64,000 bases of DNA, from contig LMAJ01000020.1 in NCBI GenBank assembly GCA_001507425.1, positions 1 to 64,000 of the forward strand, read 5' to 3'. Positions 1-8,080 of this stretch are shown in pieces. The stretch is from Flavobacteriaceae bacterium CRH. GTDB taxonomy: Bacteria > Bacteroidota > Bacteroidia > Flavobacteriales > Flavobacteriaceae. Each line of letters starts with the position of its first letter. The first letter of the stretch is position 1. The translations under genes and the position numbers were made by a program. The notes beneath the pieces are model-generated. The model worked only from the letters and a program-made list of their open reading frames with translations, was not told the DNA's origin and did not search any database.

Positions 1-419
1 GCTGCAGTATTAGAACCGCTTTTATCAATGTTTATTACTCTTGGCCGGCAATTATTAGTAATTGCTTTAATTAGAAAAGACTGAGCGCTCATTTGTTGTC
101 TTTTTCTGCTCAAAAGAAAGTCAACCGTATTACCTAATTTATCTACCGCTCGATATAAATAACACCATATACCTTTTACTTTGATATAGGTCTCATCCAA
201 TCTCCAGTTCGTCCCCACTCTGCCTTTTCTCTTCTTCATTTCTAACTCGATGAAAGCTGTAAACTTATAGACCCAGCGTTGAATAGTAGCATGATCAACA
301 TGAACTCCGCGCATTATCATGATCTCTTCAACATCCCGATAACTAAGTGTAAATCTTAGTTTGAAATATACTGCCTGAAGAATTATGCATTTTGGATAAC
401 AATGACCTTTAGTATTCAT
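1..419 (-). CDS. IS6-family transposase, C-terminal part outside window
   Basis: Reading the minus strand from the ATG at 419 gives an open frame that runs off the left edge. The first 139 residues show an N-terminal helix-turn-helix region (LSYRDVEEIMIMRGV) and the start of the DDE core: WRLDETYIKVKG holds the first Asp, followed by LYRAVDKLGNTVDFLLS, and INIDKSGSN holds the second Asp. This pattern is that of IS6/IS26-type transposases. The final catalytic Glu lies outside the window. The gene is the sole product of a short element whose right end is at about 475. No frameshift is visible in the part present, so the copy may be intact. Family call is firm; activity cannot be judged. Confidence 0.85.
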   Translation of the reverse strand, partial: MNTKGHCYPKCIILQAVYFKLRFTLSYRDVEEIMIMRGVHVDHATIQRWVYKFTAFIELEMKKRKGRVGTNWRLDETYIKVKGIWCYLYRAVDKLGNTVDFLLSRKRQQMSAQSFLIKAITNNCRPRVINIDKSGSNTA

Positions 420-460
420 CTTTTTGATCGGTTTAAAATTCTAAAGATAAAAGTTATTCC

Positions 461-475
461 CAGATGCGACAGAAC
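461..475. repeat. Terminal inverted repeat of the IS6-family element (right end)
   Basis: Read on the minus strand this end is GTTCTGTCGCATCTG, which resembles the GGTTCTGTTGCAAA-type ends of IS6 elements. It lies about 45 bp upstream of the transposase start, the normal place. The other end and the target duplication are outside the window. Confidence 0.6.
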
Positions 476-542
476 GTAACTAAGCTAATATGAGAAATTG
501 GACTAAAAATTAAATCAATAAAATATTCAAAAATATCAATAA

Positions 543-1466
543 CTAAAACCTTGCCAATCGTTCTTTCATCAATGTAAAATACTTTTCTTTCATTGCTTCA
601 GACAAAAAAGAAATCTCAATTAATTCATTCCATTTTGTTGTATTCTCAAGCATTGATTTTAAAGCGCTATCGATAATTTTGTCATTTAACCCTAATCTTT
701 CTTTTCCAAAATAATCAATAAAATCACCAGCTTTAAAATTGTTTTTTTTTCCTTTTAGTTTAAGAGCCATTTCTTCCTGCGGATTTTTAATAGCAATAGA
801 CGAATTCAGGAAATCATAAGCAGGCGTTAGATTTGTTTTTCCTGATTTTGTTATCAAGGAAAAGTTTTTGAGATGCATGTCTTCATTACCAGTGATAAAA
901 CAGAATAGGATTCTCTTAAAAAACTCTGCTTTTTCAATTGAAGGAAATGTACAAAAGTCATCTATCACTTTTACAATTTTCTCCATCGTAAAATTATATT
1001 TAGTATCTCTGGAACTCCCTGTCAGCTGTGCAAAATCTTCAGTGGCATATTTCCTGCCTTTACCATACCTGTCAAACCTTTTTATGAAATAAGATTTCGA
1101 ATTATCTTTAGAATATATCAGTCCGTGAAGCGGTACTTCAATTCCATAAACCTTAGCCATTCGCATAGTAAGATCTTCATTTTCGGGTAATTCAGGAAAT
1201 ATATCGCTCTGCGGTTTGATAATAAAATTACCGTACTGATCTACAATTTCAAATTGCTGGTTTTTAATCGATAATACAGCGCTTAATTTAGGCTGAACGC
1301 CCTGAATTGATAACTTAGCTGCTCTATTTGCTGCTTCCTGACGTAGTTCTGATGCAGAAAAAGGAAGCATTTCTAATGAGAGCAATTTAGAAGATAATGA
1401 TTTCAAGCCTTCTATGCTATACAGATCTCCTCCGCAAGGTTTATAAGTAATCGGACATCTATTCAT
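543..1466 (-). CDS. hipT: HipT-like Ser/Thr kinase toxin (HipA C-terminal region)
   Basis: This 307-residue protein corresponds to the kinase part of HipA, a toxin kinase that stops growth by phosphorylating aminoacyl-tRNA synthetases. Visible motifs are the Gly-rich loop region SIQGVQPKLS (residues 53-62), the catalytic loop GNEDMHLKNF (193-202, likely base Asp196) and a metal-binding YDF (Asp218). It lacks the small N-terminal subdomain of HipA, which is encoded separately just upstream; the two genes overlap by 8 bp. With hipB this gives the order B-S-T known from HipBST of enteropathogenic E. coli. The kinase motifs look intact. Whether its substrate is TrpRS, as reported for E. coli HipT, cannot be told from sequence. 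Confidence 0.85.
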   Translation of the reverse strand: MNRCPITYKPCGGDLYSIEGLKSLSSKLLSLEMLPFSASELRQEAANRAAKLSIQGVQPKLSAVLSIKNQQFEIVDQYGNFIIKPQSDIFPELPENEDLTMRMAKVYGIEVPLHGLIYSKDNSKSYFIKRFDRYGKGRKYATEDFAQLTGSSRDTKYNFTMEKIVKVIDDFCTFPSIEKAEFFKRILFCFITGNEDMHLKNFSLITKSGKTNLTPAYDFLNSSIAIKNPQEEMALKLKGKKNNFKAGDFIDYFGKERLGLNDKIIDSALKSMLENTTKWNELIEISFLSEAMKEKYFTLMKERLARF

Positions 1467-1773
1467 CGCTTTCAGCTTTAACCGTTACTGTCCCCACCAG
1501 ATCATTTCCTACAGCGATAAGCTGTGAAAAATAATCTTTCTTATCTATTTTATTTATTTTTAAAAGACCTTCAAGCATTATACCCTCTGGTAACAGCCCT
1601 TCAAAAAACGGCGGAAAATCCAGAAATGAATATTTTTTGTGGGACGATGGCATAGTTAATGACACGGGCTCTGAAGAATAATCATCATCATAGATAAATA
1701 AATATCTTCCGCTTTTTTCCTCCATAAGCTCACCTGCCCTGGTACCGTGAACATAAACTACTGCTTTTCTCAT
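1459..1773 (-). CDS. hipS: HipS-like protein (HipA N-terminal subdomain)
   Basis: A 104-residue protein matching the N-terminal subdomain 1 of HipA: the opening strand AVVYVHGTRAGEL, the segment PPFFEGLLPEG and the closing motif VGNDLVGTV are the family's landmarks. In HipBST systems this small protein, not HipB, is the main antitoxin; the same role is inferred here. It starts 3 bp after hipB stops and its end overlaps hipT by 8 bp, so the three products are probably translationally coupled. It could also be read as a HipA split by mutation, but the clean start and overlap argue for a true three-gene system. Confidence 0.8.
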   Translation of the reverse strand: MRKAVVYVHGTRAGELMEEKSGRYLFIYDDDYSSEPVSLTMPSSHKKYSFLDFPPFFEGLLPEGIMLEGLLKINKIDKKDYFSQLIAVGNDLVGTVTVKAESDE

Positions 1774-1776
1774 CTC

Positions 1777-1986
1777 TTATTTTTTTAATGGACTTATAAA
1801 TTGAACATCGATATTCAAAACATTCAAGACCGCTATCAGACTGTCCAATCTTATGGATTGTTTATTTTTTTCAATATCAAACACAGTTGTTTTGCCTATA
1901 CCTGCTAAATCAGCTAATTGGAGCTGCGTAAGTCCCGCAGCTTTGCGATGTTCTATAATTAACTTTCCTAAATTAAAATCATTCAT
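1777..1986 (-). CDS. hipB: HipB-like XRE-family DNA-binding protein
   Basis: A 69-residue protein consisting almost only of an XRE helix-turn-helix: TQLQLADLAGIGKTTVFDIE (about residues 20-39) with the C-terminal strand VLNIDVQFIS usual for HipB. It is the first gene of the hipBST operon and should bind the palindromes upstream of it to repress the operon, aided by the toxin complex. The start chosen is the ATG at 1986; the first operator-like palindrome lies only 3 bp upstream of it. Confidence 0.85.
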   Translation of the reverse strand: MNDFNLGKLIIEHRKAAGLTQLQLADLAGIGKTTVFDIEKNKQSIRLDSLIAVLNVLNIDVQFISPLKK

Positions 1987-1988
1987 AA

Positions 1989-2147
1989 TTACTGTCTAAG
2001 CAGTAAATGTAGTCATTTTTCACCTTGCAAATATCTAAAACTATATTTTTATAATTATTTTACCGCTATACCAGTAAATATTTGAAAATATTTAAATCTT
2101 TTCAAAATTAACTGTATAATTATACAGAATTACCGACCTAACAGTAA
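1989..2147. promoter_or_regulatory. Three HipB operator-like palindromes
   Basis: Three 18-bp sites of form TTAC(T/C)G-N6-CAGTAA lie at 1989-2006, 2060-2077 and 2130-2147. The first is a perfect palindrome in its arms; the other two share one C-for-T change. Start-to-start distances are 71 and 70 bp. Position directly upstream of hipB and the palindromic form fit HipB-type autorepression with possible DNA looping between sites. This is inference from pattern only. Confidence 0.75.
2112..2127. repeat. Perfect 16-bp palindrome in the hip promoter region
   Basis: CTGTATAATTATACAG is a perfect palindrome lying between the second and third hip operators. It may be a further regulator site; its arms share CTG/CAG with the operators but not their spacing. 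Confidence 0.5.
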
Positions 2148-2229
2148 TTTAAAATTAGAAATCGTGTTGTTAACTTATTAAGGCGACAAATTAAGACTGG
2201 CTTATTATAAGCAATATAAAGATTCCAAA

Positions 2230-2250
2230 TCTCTCAACATTGTTGAGAGA
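2230..2250. repeat. 21-bp palindrome (10-bp arms, 1-nt centre)
   Basis: TCTCTCAACA and TGTTGAGAGA flank a single T. There is no T-run after it, so it looks more like a protein-binding site than a terminator. No gene starts nearby, so its target is unknown. Confidence 0.5.
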
Positions 2251-2285
2251 AATCAGCTGTCCACATAATCTTGCTATTTTTTCCA

Positions 2286-2450
2286 GATGTAAAAAATGAG
2301 AATGAAAACCATATTACAGGAATTATAGTACTTAAAGGCAGTGATAATGAAGTTGTAGAATATGCTTTGAGTAAAGTCCTTTTGCTACTATGGTGGCTTA
2401 ATATAAAATTCATCTACCAGATAAAATATGCTACAGCAAAAAATCCATGA
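2286..2450 (+). other. Possible short gene remnant in an intergenic region
   Basis: An open stretch of 55 codons without a clear start reads DVKNENENHITGI and later GSDNEVVEYALSK before a TGA at 2448. The composition looks protein-like but I do not recognise a family, and no conserved start or upstream promoter is seen. It may be a gene fragment left by rearrangement, or chance. The rest of 2148-2948 holds only the repeats listed separately. Confidence 0.2.
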
Positions 2451-2501
2451 ATTATCCAACAGCAATCTAGAAATTTAGTAAATCTATTTTTTAAACATTT
2501 A

Positions 2502-2530
2502 TAATTGCGTCCGCAGTGCAGACGTAATTA
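2502..2530. repeat. Dispersed imperfect palindrome, copy 1
   Basis: TAATTGCGTC and GACGTAATTA flank a 9-nt centre that reads cgcagtgca; one position in the arms does not pair. A closely related sequence with the same GTCCGCAGTG core is found at 9689-9717. Function unknown. Confidence 0.55.
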
Positions 2531-2640
2531 GAAAATGAATAAAATTCCCAAATAAGATTCATAATAATACTGGAATATTGATAATTTACCTAAATAAAGT
2601 TAAGGCAAAATTTTACTGATTTCTCGTCAGTTTAAGTTTT

Positions 2641-2718
2641 GTGGCAAAATCGTGGCACATGCTATTTTTGAAAACTAGAAATTCAGCACAACCAAGGTCT
2701 GGCGAGTTTAAGTTCGAA
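2641..2718 (+). repeat. Att-like scar repeat, copy a
   Basis: GTGGCAAAATCGTGGCACAT at 2641-2660 is followed, with its start 70 bp downstream, by AGTTCGAA resembling a tRNA T-arm. Four other copies are in the window (7781, 30526, 30680, 49441). The layout suggests a recombination site left by a tRNA-targeting element. Confidence 0.55.
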
Positions 2719-2826
2719 ACTTTTAGAATCATGGTATGTTGATTTTGGCTATTCCAACGCAAAAAGTTAAGGATAATTTTAATATCGTTTAAATGTGTAA
2801 TAAATACGCTGTTTTTTTGTTAGCTA

Positions 2827-2884
2827 GTTCGAGTCCTATTCCCGCTACAAGTAAAAAGCTTCAGAGAAATCTGGAGCTTTTTTT
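2827..2884 (+). repeat. tRNA-3'-end-like sequence plus terminator, copy 1
   Basis: GTTCGAGTCC and CCCGCTAC (2827-2848) look like the T-arm and acceptor end of a tRNA without its body. The hairpin AAAGCTTCAGA/TCTGGAGCTTT followed by Ts (2854-2884) resembles a rho-independent terminator. Related copies lie at 3461 and 4878, so this is probably an attachment-site remnant. Confidence 0.6.
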
Positions 2885-2948
2885 GTTATATTTACCCTTG
2901 TAATTCATTTTACGGTGACATTATAATTTTAAACTAAATAAAGAATAG

Positions 2949-3536
2949 ATGGCTCGATTTGAATTGGAAAATTATAGAAATGTTTTACTAATTGATAATT
3001 TAATATTACTTACTAATACTTTCTATCAATCTCCTGAAGATTTTAAATATCGTCAAACAAATTCAAAAAATGATGAGCTGTATAAAATGAATGATATTTT
3101 AGAACTTGAATTTCATTCAATAGGAAGTATCTTATTTTTAAAGTTGGAAAAGAAAACTCTAAAATTGGAATTTTATTCTAATCAAAGAATGAATGCTTTT
3201 TTAAAATTGATCTTAAGTGATAATTTCAAATTATCAAAATTAGAAAATCTAGACTTAAAAAAATCTCTTTTACCAGTAATTATTCCCATTCTTATATTTT
3301 TCTCAATAATCTTTATTACAGCAGAAAAGTTCGAATTAAATGATTTTTTAAAATATTCACTATTAGGAATAGGATTTATAATTGGTATTATTAAAATAGT
3401 GAAAGAACAATTAAAAGCAACATCACAATGTATAAAAAAATTAGAGATAGAAATTGAATGCTTCCCGTTACTAAAAAAAGCTTCAGAGAAATATGGTGCT
3501 TTTTTTGTTGACTTAGATTTACTAAAACTTGATTAG
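2949..3536 (+). CDS. Hypothetical two-TM membrane protein
   Basis: A 195-residue protein that I do not recognise. Residues 1-100 are polar and mixed alpha/beta; residues 106-125 (rich in I, L, F) and 133-151 form two predicted membrane helices separated by a short loop, and a charged C-terminal tail follows. It starts about 65 bp after the tRNA-like repeat at 2827. The last 25 or so codons run through a second copy of that repeat (3461-3507), so the C-terminus is encoded by attachment-site-like DNA. This suggests the gene is cargo of a small inserted segment. It stands alone with no evident operon. Confidence 0.6.
   Translation: MARFELENYRNVLLIDNLILLTNTFYQSPEDFKYRQTNSKNDELYKMNDILELEFHSIGSILFLKLEKKTLKLEFYSNQRMNAFLKLILSDNFKLSKLENLDLKKSLLPVIIPILIFFSIIFITAEKFELNDFLKYSLLGIGFIIGIIKIVKEQLKATSQCIKKLEIEIECFPLLKKASEKYGAFFVDLDLLKLD
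3461..3507 (+). repeat. tRNA-3'-end-like sequence plus terminator, copy 2
   Basis: CTTCCCGTTAC followed by AAAAGCTTCAGAGAAAT and a T7 run repeats the sequence at 2841-2884 with few changes, in the same orientation. It lies inside the 3' end of the preceding gene. Together the two copies flank about 620 bp as direct repeats. Confidence 0.6.
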
Positions 3537-3769
3537 TTTACGGTTGCGAGTCAGGAGACATTCATAAGAACACTTCGTATAGCAAAGGGCAGTTGCAACT
3601 TTAATTAAGTTTTATATCAATCATTATATTTAGCCCAAAAAGTATTATACATTTTTCCTTACTCAAAAGATTTACAGCATTTTCTACTTTTGAATCAAGT
3701 TTATTTTTACAAGAAATTATGATGTTATAAGGTTAAAAGCATTAAATTACCAACCGATGTTGCCTGTTA

Positions 3770-4699
3770 TTATTCATTTCTTCTAAATACACTTTTGTCA
3801 ATACTTTCTACCGAATTTGTCCAAGAATAAGGAATATTTAAATCATCTGATGACATTATAGACATGCCACCTACAATTGCACAAATAGTATCCCTATCAC
3901 CTAAAATAGATACTGCTTTCCAAAGTCCTTCTTCAAAATTTTGTAAATTATATGCAGTACACCAAATTGCAAAAGGTACTGTATCTTGTGCAGTCATATT
4001 TAAACCATTACCTAAAATACTTTTTACAGTTTCAATATGATAATCGTAAGGTACACTTTTAGATTTTGATATCTTTGACTTTGTATCGCTATCTGGTAAT
4101 TCTTTTAAAATTTTATCTATAAAATCAGTTGGTGTCAATATACACTTATCAAATTTCATTTGAGTTGTCAATGCAGTACCAATTGCAACCGCAATAGCGC
4201 CTGTAATCGCTTCAATATTCGAATGAGTAATTTCAGCTGATTTTATTGATAGTTCTTTTACTTTTTGAAAATCATCGAAATGGAAAGCACCAATTGGACA
4301 AACTCTCATTGCTGCTCCATTTCCCATTGAACCTTGTCCATCAAATGCTTTTTTTGATACTTCCTGCCAATTCTCACCGTTTTGAACTTCTCTTAGTAGC
4401 CTTCTCAAAGTTGCACCATAACCTCTATTTGTATCTAAATCATGATTTATACAAAACTGTTTTAGTAAGTTTTCCTGATCTATATCCCCATTTCTTTCTA
4501 ATTCCTCAAAAATAGGAATAGACATTACTGTGTCATCAGTAAATTCCCATTTGGTTTCAGGTATTTGTCTTAAATATATGCTTTCAGAAATTGTGTCTAA
4601 ATCGCCAAAAAAGCTATCACCAAACGCATCTCCAATTGACACACCTAATAGTGATTTCTTAGCATTTTCAATTCTATATGTATTATCAATGTGATCCAT
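3770..4699 (-). CDS. ADP-ribosylglycohydrolase family protein
   Basis: A 309-residue protein of the DraG/ARH family, which removes ADP-ribose from proteins, nucleic acids or small molecules using two Mg ions. Metal-binding motifs are all visible: LLGVSIGDAFGD near residues 18-28, TDDT at 54-57, the GxGNGAAMR segment in the middle, and GDRDT at 267-271. Length is normal for a single-domain enzyme. It is a single gene with unrelated neighbours and no paired ADP-ribosyltransferase, so its substrate cannot be assigned. It lies among repeats and may be accessory cargo. The region 3537-3769 beyond its 3' end shows nothing I can support. Confidence 0.85.
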   Translation of the reverse strand: MDHIDNTYRIENAKKSLLGVSIGDAFGDSFFGDLDTISESIYLRQIPETKWEFTDDTVMSIPIFEELERNGDIDQENLLKQFCINHDLDTNRGYGATLRRLLREVQNGENWQEVSKKAFDGQGSMGNGAAMRVCPIGAFHFDDFQKVKELSIKSAEITHSNIEAITGAIAVAIGTALTTQMKFDKCILTPTDFIDKILKELPDSDTKSKISKSKSVPYDYHIETVKSILGNGLNMTAQDTVPFAIWCTAYNLQNFEEGLWKAVSILGDRDTICAIVGGMSIMSSDDLNIPYSWTNSVESIDKSVFRRNE

Positions 4700-4877
4700 A
4701 ATTGTCTTGTTGTTATAATAGCTGTCAACGTCTAAATTAAGACTATTTTCGGATTTGCCAAATCATTCCAAACACAAAACCAACTTTCCATTATTTACAA
4801 AAGTGGCTATAAAAACGAAAAGCAGAAAATATATTAAGATACGCATGCTAAAATACTGTAATAATCCTCAAAAAAAT

Positions 4878-4947
4878 GGTTCGATAATTGAATGTTTCCC
4901 GCTACTGGAATAAGTAAAAGCCTGAGAAATATCGATTTCTCAGCTTT
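4878..4947 (+). repeat. tRNA-3'-end-like sequence plus terminator, copy 3
   Basis: GGTTCGATAATTGAATG then TTTCCCGCTAC (4878-4905) is followed by a strong hairpin with TGAGAAAT/ATTTCTCA arms and a T-run (to 4947). The stretch AATTGAATG plus CCCGCTAC is shared with copy 2 (AATTGAATG, CCCGTTAC). Apart from this, 4700-5061 holds no gene that I can see. Confidence 0.55.
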
Positions 4948-5061
4948 TTTATCATTCAAAAAATCTTGTCTCATTTATTAAAATGAAAATCCCTAGTGTT
5001 TTCAAAGAAAATTGGTTCAAGTCCCGTTAAGTTAAATTCCTAAACAATTTACTAACTAACC

Positions 5062-5739
5062 TCAAAACCAAAAGTAAATCTTTAAAATGGCAATAAAAAT
5101 CACCAAACTTTTACCATAACATATTGTTCTTCGATTTAGTCTTTTAAGATGAGTTCTGAGTGTTAAATTTTTCCTTTCAATATGGTTTGTCCCGAACCGC
5201 TTTACCGAATGCAGCTTCTCGTCAATCAGATACCTGTAGTTTTTTAATCTGTCTGTAAATATCTTTTTCGCGTCAGATAATTTTAAAGTTTCTAGAACAC
5301 GGTTTAGAGTTTTATTGGTTCGTTTTCCAACATTAAAACTCACAACTATTTTAGAATTCTTTTCCAATGCATAAACCAGCCAGATATAATTTTTCTTGTG
5401 TCTGATATAAGTACACAGCTCATCGACTTCATAAGTTTTGCCTTTGCTGATAATTGGCTTGGAAATACTTCTGGCAATAGACACAATCCTTTTCAATAAT
5501 GTTGTAGTTGATATTTTTAATATTCTTGCTGTACTTCTTATTCCTAAGCCTTCTTTCGTTAATTTAACGATACTTCCATCTATATGAGGTTTGTAAGCTT
5601 GGTAAGCATAATTTTCCACCCTTGTTTTCCTGCAAAACTGACAAATACATCTTTGATTACCTGACTTTGTTTTTCCATATTTTATCATGTTTTTTATTTC
5701 ACCAACACAACCGTAACACCTAGCCCGGTTTAAGTTCAT
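5062..5739 (-). CDS. IS1-family transposase (single ORF)
   Basis: A 225-residue transposase. The N-terminus has a zinc finger with CYGC and CQFC pairs (residues 9-36), followed by a helix-turn-helix (GLGIRSTARILKISTTTLLKR). The DDE core shows YEVDELCTYI (first Asp), IFTDRLKNYR (second Asp) and HIERKNLTLRTHLKRLNRRT (Glu and basic tail), the typical IS1 signature. Unlike enterobacterial IS1, no frameshift is needed, which is usual for Bacteroidota members. The reading frame is intact. I could not fix the terminal inverted repeats. A decayed relative lies at 11245-11590. Confidence 0.9.
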   Translation of the reverse strand: MNLNRARCYGCVGEIKNMIKYGKTKSGNQRCICQFCRKTRVENYAYQAYKPHIDGSIVKLTKEGLGIRSTARILKISTTTLLKRIVSIARSISKPIISKGKTYEVDELCTYIRHKKNYIWLVYALEKNSKIVVSFNVGKRTNKTLNRVLETLKLSDAKKIFTDRLKNYRYLIDEKLHSVKRFGTNHIERKNLTLRTHLKRLNRRTICYGKSLVIFIAILKIYFWF

Positions 5740-5762
5740 TTTTTTCGATTTAAGACATTATA

Positions 5763-5797
5763 AAACTAAAAAACAACCCGAAGGTTGTTTAGTTTTT
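5763..5797. terminator. Hairpin upstream of the IS1 transposase
   Basis: ACAACC and GGTTGT with flanking A- and T-runs around a CGAA-type loop form a strong stem. On the minus strand it ends in TTTTAT. It could shield the transposase from readthrough or mark the element end. Confidence 0.5.
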
Positions 5798-5904
5798 GAC
5801 AGCGATAATACTACAAATAGTTGGTTTTCTGCGAATCTTAGATGATATAATTAGTCACCAACACATTTGATACATTACCAAATTAGTTTATTTTAAAAAA
5901 TAAA

Positions 5905-5923
5905 ACCCAGCTCAATACTGGGT
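5905..5923 (-). terminator. Terminator after the glycine-rich lipoprotein-like gene
   Basis: ACCCAG and CTGGGT flank a 7-nt loop; read on the minus strand the stem is followed by TTTTATTTTTT, and it lies 16 bp beyond the stop of the gene at 5939-7021. Confidence 0.65.
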
Positions 5924-5938
5924 CTTATATGATTTAAC

Positions 5939-7021
5939 TTATAATTTATCTGCACTAATTACTCTACCGTTTAATCTGTTGACTTGTATAGAATAATTAA
6001 TATTGTATGCAAGTTCGTGCGATGGTCCCAGTGGCATTAGAACTGTATTTGTTATAGTTCCTATTACATGCACGTAGGTAACGTTAGTAGTATTATTTAC
6101 TTGTGTAGCATAATCCACCTGCGACCACTTTAAAGTAGTTATATTACCATTGAGCATACTAGTTACATTAACTACGTCATATTTAGTTCCAACTTTTTCT
6201 GATTTAACAACAAATGTTGCCCACGCCCAAGGCAGAATATTTGCTGTTACAGAAGAAAGACGTGAATCAGGTTGAAACGTTAAGGTTATATCGTAACCTT
6301 CAGCATTTGTTCCATCTACCAACTCAATAAATTGCGCTTCAGTTTTTATCGGAACAGCTGCGCTACCTGCTGTACCTCCTGTACCTCCCGTGCCTCCTCC
6401 TCCACCTGCATAAACTGGAATTGGCATATTTTCACTAGTATCGTAAAGAGTACAGTAAAGTAACTCAAGAGGTTCAAAATGCCCATCTTCATACCAATAT
6501 CCATAATAAACACAAAAAGGCTCAAAATAACTATCAGTTTTAGAAGTTACTGAAGGTTTTATTTCCACACCTTTTTTAAATTCGACTTTATGTGCAGTTT
6601 TAGTTGAAAGGTCTTGAACATAAACTTTTCCATCAAAATCATTTTGAACATTATAATAATTAAAATCTTTATCTAAAACTTTTTTGTCTTGAGTATTTGA
6701 AAAAATTTGAACATAGTAAAGACTAAATTTATTCTGTTTATCTTTTACAAACATTAAACGATGACGAGCATTAAATAAAGTACCATTTTTATTTGAGGTA
6801 CTTAGGCTTCCATCTAATGTAAAAGGCACTTCTACTACGTTTCCGATATTACCATTAGTAACAATAGCATTATTCCATTGTAAATCCTTAGCAAATTTTA
6901 GGACGGATGCATTGTAATCCCCTTTATGGCTATCATACCATTTTTTTGCTTCAGAAATAGGTGTTACCGCTGTGGAGGTATCTTCATTAATTTCTTCAGT
7001 TGCACAATTTGTCATTAGCAT
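5939..7021 (-). CDS. Putative lipoprotein without signal peptide, glycine-rich linker
   Basis: A 360-residue protein of unknown function. It begins MLMTNCATEE: LMTNC looks like the end of a lipobox (cleavage before Cys6), yet no hydrophobic signal segment precedes it and a TGA stop lies just before the ATG. Residues 20-200 form a mixed domain rich in Tyr and Phe; a Gly/Thr/Ala linker (about 206-223) leads to a C-terminal domain of about 135 residues. Nearly no bases upstream belong to this gene: at about 7021 the sequence changes into a different gene on the other strand. The simplest reading is a surface lipoprotein gene whose first 15-20 codons and promoter were lost by rearrangement. Confidence 0.6.
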   Translation of the reverse strand: MLMTNCATEEINEDTSTAVTPISEAKKWYDSHKGDYNASVLKFAKDLQWNNAIVTNGNIGNVVEVPFTLDGSLSTSNKNGTLFNARHRLMFVKDKQNKFSLYYVQIFSNTQDKKVLDKDFNYYNVQNDFDGKVYVQDLSTKTAHKVEFKKGVEIKPSVTSKTDSYFEPFCVYYGYWYEDGHFEPLELLYCTLYDTSENMPIPVYAGGGGGTGGTGGTAGSAAVPIKTEAQFIELVDGTNAEGYDITLTFQPDSRLSSVTANILPWAWATFVVKSEKVGTKYDVVNVTSMLNGNITTLKWSQVDYATQVNNTTNVTYVHVIGTITNTVLMPLGPSHELAYNINYSIQVNRLNGRVISADKL

Positions 7022-7022
7022 T

Positions 7023-7574
7023 CAGGCCTTAAAAGTTTCACCACCGGTTACATTTTATTATTTCCTGGGCAAATGCTTTTACAAATCTTCCAGCTATACG
7101 CGTGCGATCATTGCTTTGACAAAATATCTTAATACTTCTGGGAAAAATGCCGAATATTATTCAGTCGCCCTTGAAATGCTTAGCGATGCTGAATCCAAGA
7201 GCAGCACTACCGCCCAATCTTTTAGTGAAAAGAAAATGGAAATCAAGAATTGCTCTCTATGCAGCGGAAGCGGTTATTACTATAAAAAAGTAACATGCGG
7301 AAGCTGCAGGGGAAGAAAGCCGTTTTATGGAAACTGCTCTGATTGCGCTGGAAGCGGCAGGTCTTCTACGCGATGCGGCTATTGTGGAGGCACGGGAAGT
7401 GTTTCAACTCATGTCGGTAATGGTATTTACAGCAGCCAAGGCTGCAGTTACTGCAATGCATCAGGCTGGATGCAGTGTTATAAATGCACAGGTAACGGCG
7501 GATACTATTACGCCTGTAACGCCTGTAACGGCTACGGCACCAGTAGTGAAAAGACAAAATGTTATAAACACTAA
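7023..7574 (+). pseudogene. 5'-truncated TPR / DnaJ-type zinc-finger protein
   Basis: From about 7023 the plus strand encodes a helical repeat typical of TPRs (YYFLGKCFYKSSSYTRAIIALTKYL), then a region with seven CxxC pairs, several in the CxxCxGxG form of DnaJ zinc fingers (CSLCSGSG, CSDCAGSG, CGYCGGTG, CNACNGYG). The frame ends at 7574. An apparent GTG start at 6972 lies in the neighbouring gene's antisense strand and is not credible, so the true N-terminus is missing. The gene abuts the broken lipoprotein gene head to head at about 7021. It is probably non-functional. Confidence 0.6.
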
Positions 7575-7780
7575 ATTGGAAAAGGAAAGCAGCAGCAGTC
7601 TTCTTTAATAACATGATCTTTTAATGAATGATCAAGATCCCAAATTTTATCAATAATACTGATTGGAGAATTATAGAAAAATTCAAAACCTGATATTACA
7701 ATATAAGGTAAAATGGTATTGACATCTTTCTGCCACAAAAAGCTAAGACGAATTATACAGTTTCTATCTTGCTTAAGTTT

Positions 7781-7857
7781 GTGGCAGAATCATGGCGCAT
7801 TGCATTTTGAAAATTTAAAATCCAGCGAAATAAGGATCTACAAGATTTAGGTTCGAA
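7781..7857 (+). repeat. Att-like scar repeat, copy b
   Basis: GTGGCAGAATCATGGCGCAT at 7781-7800 and GGTTCGAA at 7850-7857 repeat the layout of copy a with a 69-bp offset. Otherwise the 506-bp stretch 7575-8080 shows no gene. Confidence 0.55.
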
Positions 7858-8080
7858 ACATGTATTACCACAACCGCTACCCACTCAATATTTCTTTTTT
7901 TTTTGGAAATTCACCAAGTTATCTTTATGTTGCGGAGTCTGAAGTTCCGTAATTGAATGATTTTCCAACATAGCTTACAGACTAACGATAGTCCTCATAA
8001 TAATTAGTCATCTTGAAATTCCTATTTGTCTGCATATCAAAATTCTAATTTAACCCCTAAAAATAGACTCTCCCTTAAAG

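Noticed and set aside
1987..2948. CRISPR-like array from the repeated 18-bp palindromes
   Set aside because: Only three copies at about 70 bp spacing, palindromic, directly before hipB: operators fit better, and no cas genes are in the window.
3770..4699. ADP-ribosylglycohydrolase as part of a toxin-antitoxin or defence pair
   Set aside because: No ADP-ribosyltransferase or other partner gene is adjacent.
7327..7614. Open frames overlapping the zinc-finger gene
   Set aside because: Low-complexity shadows of the CxxC repeats in other frames.
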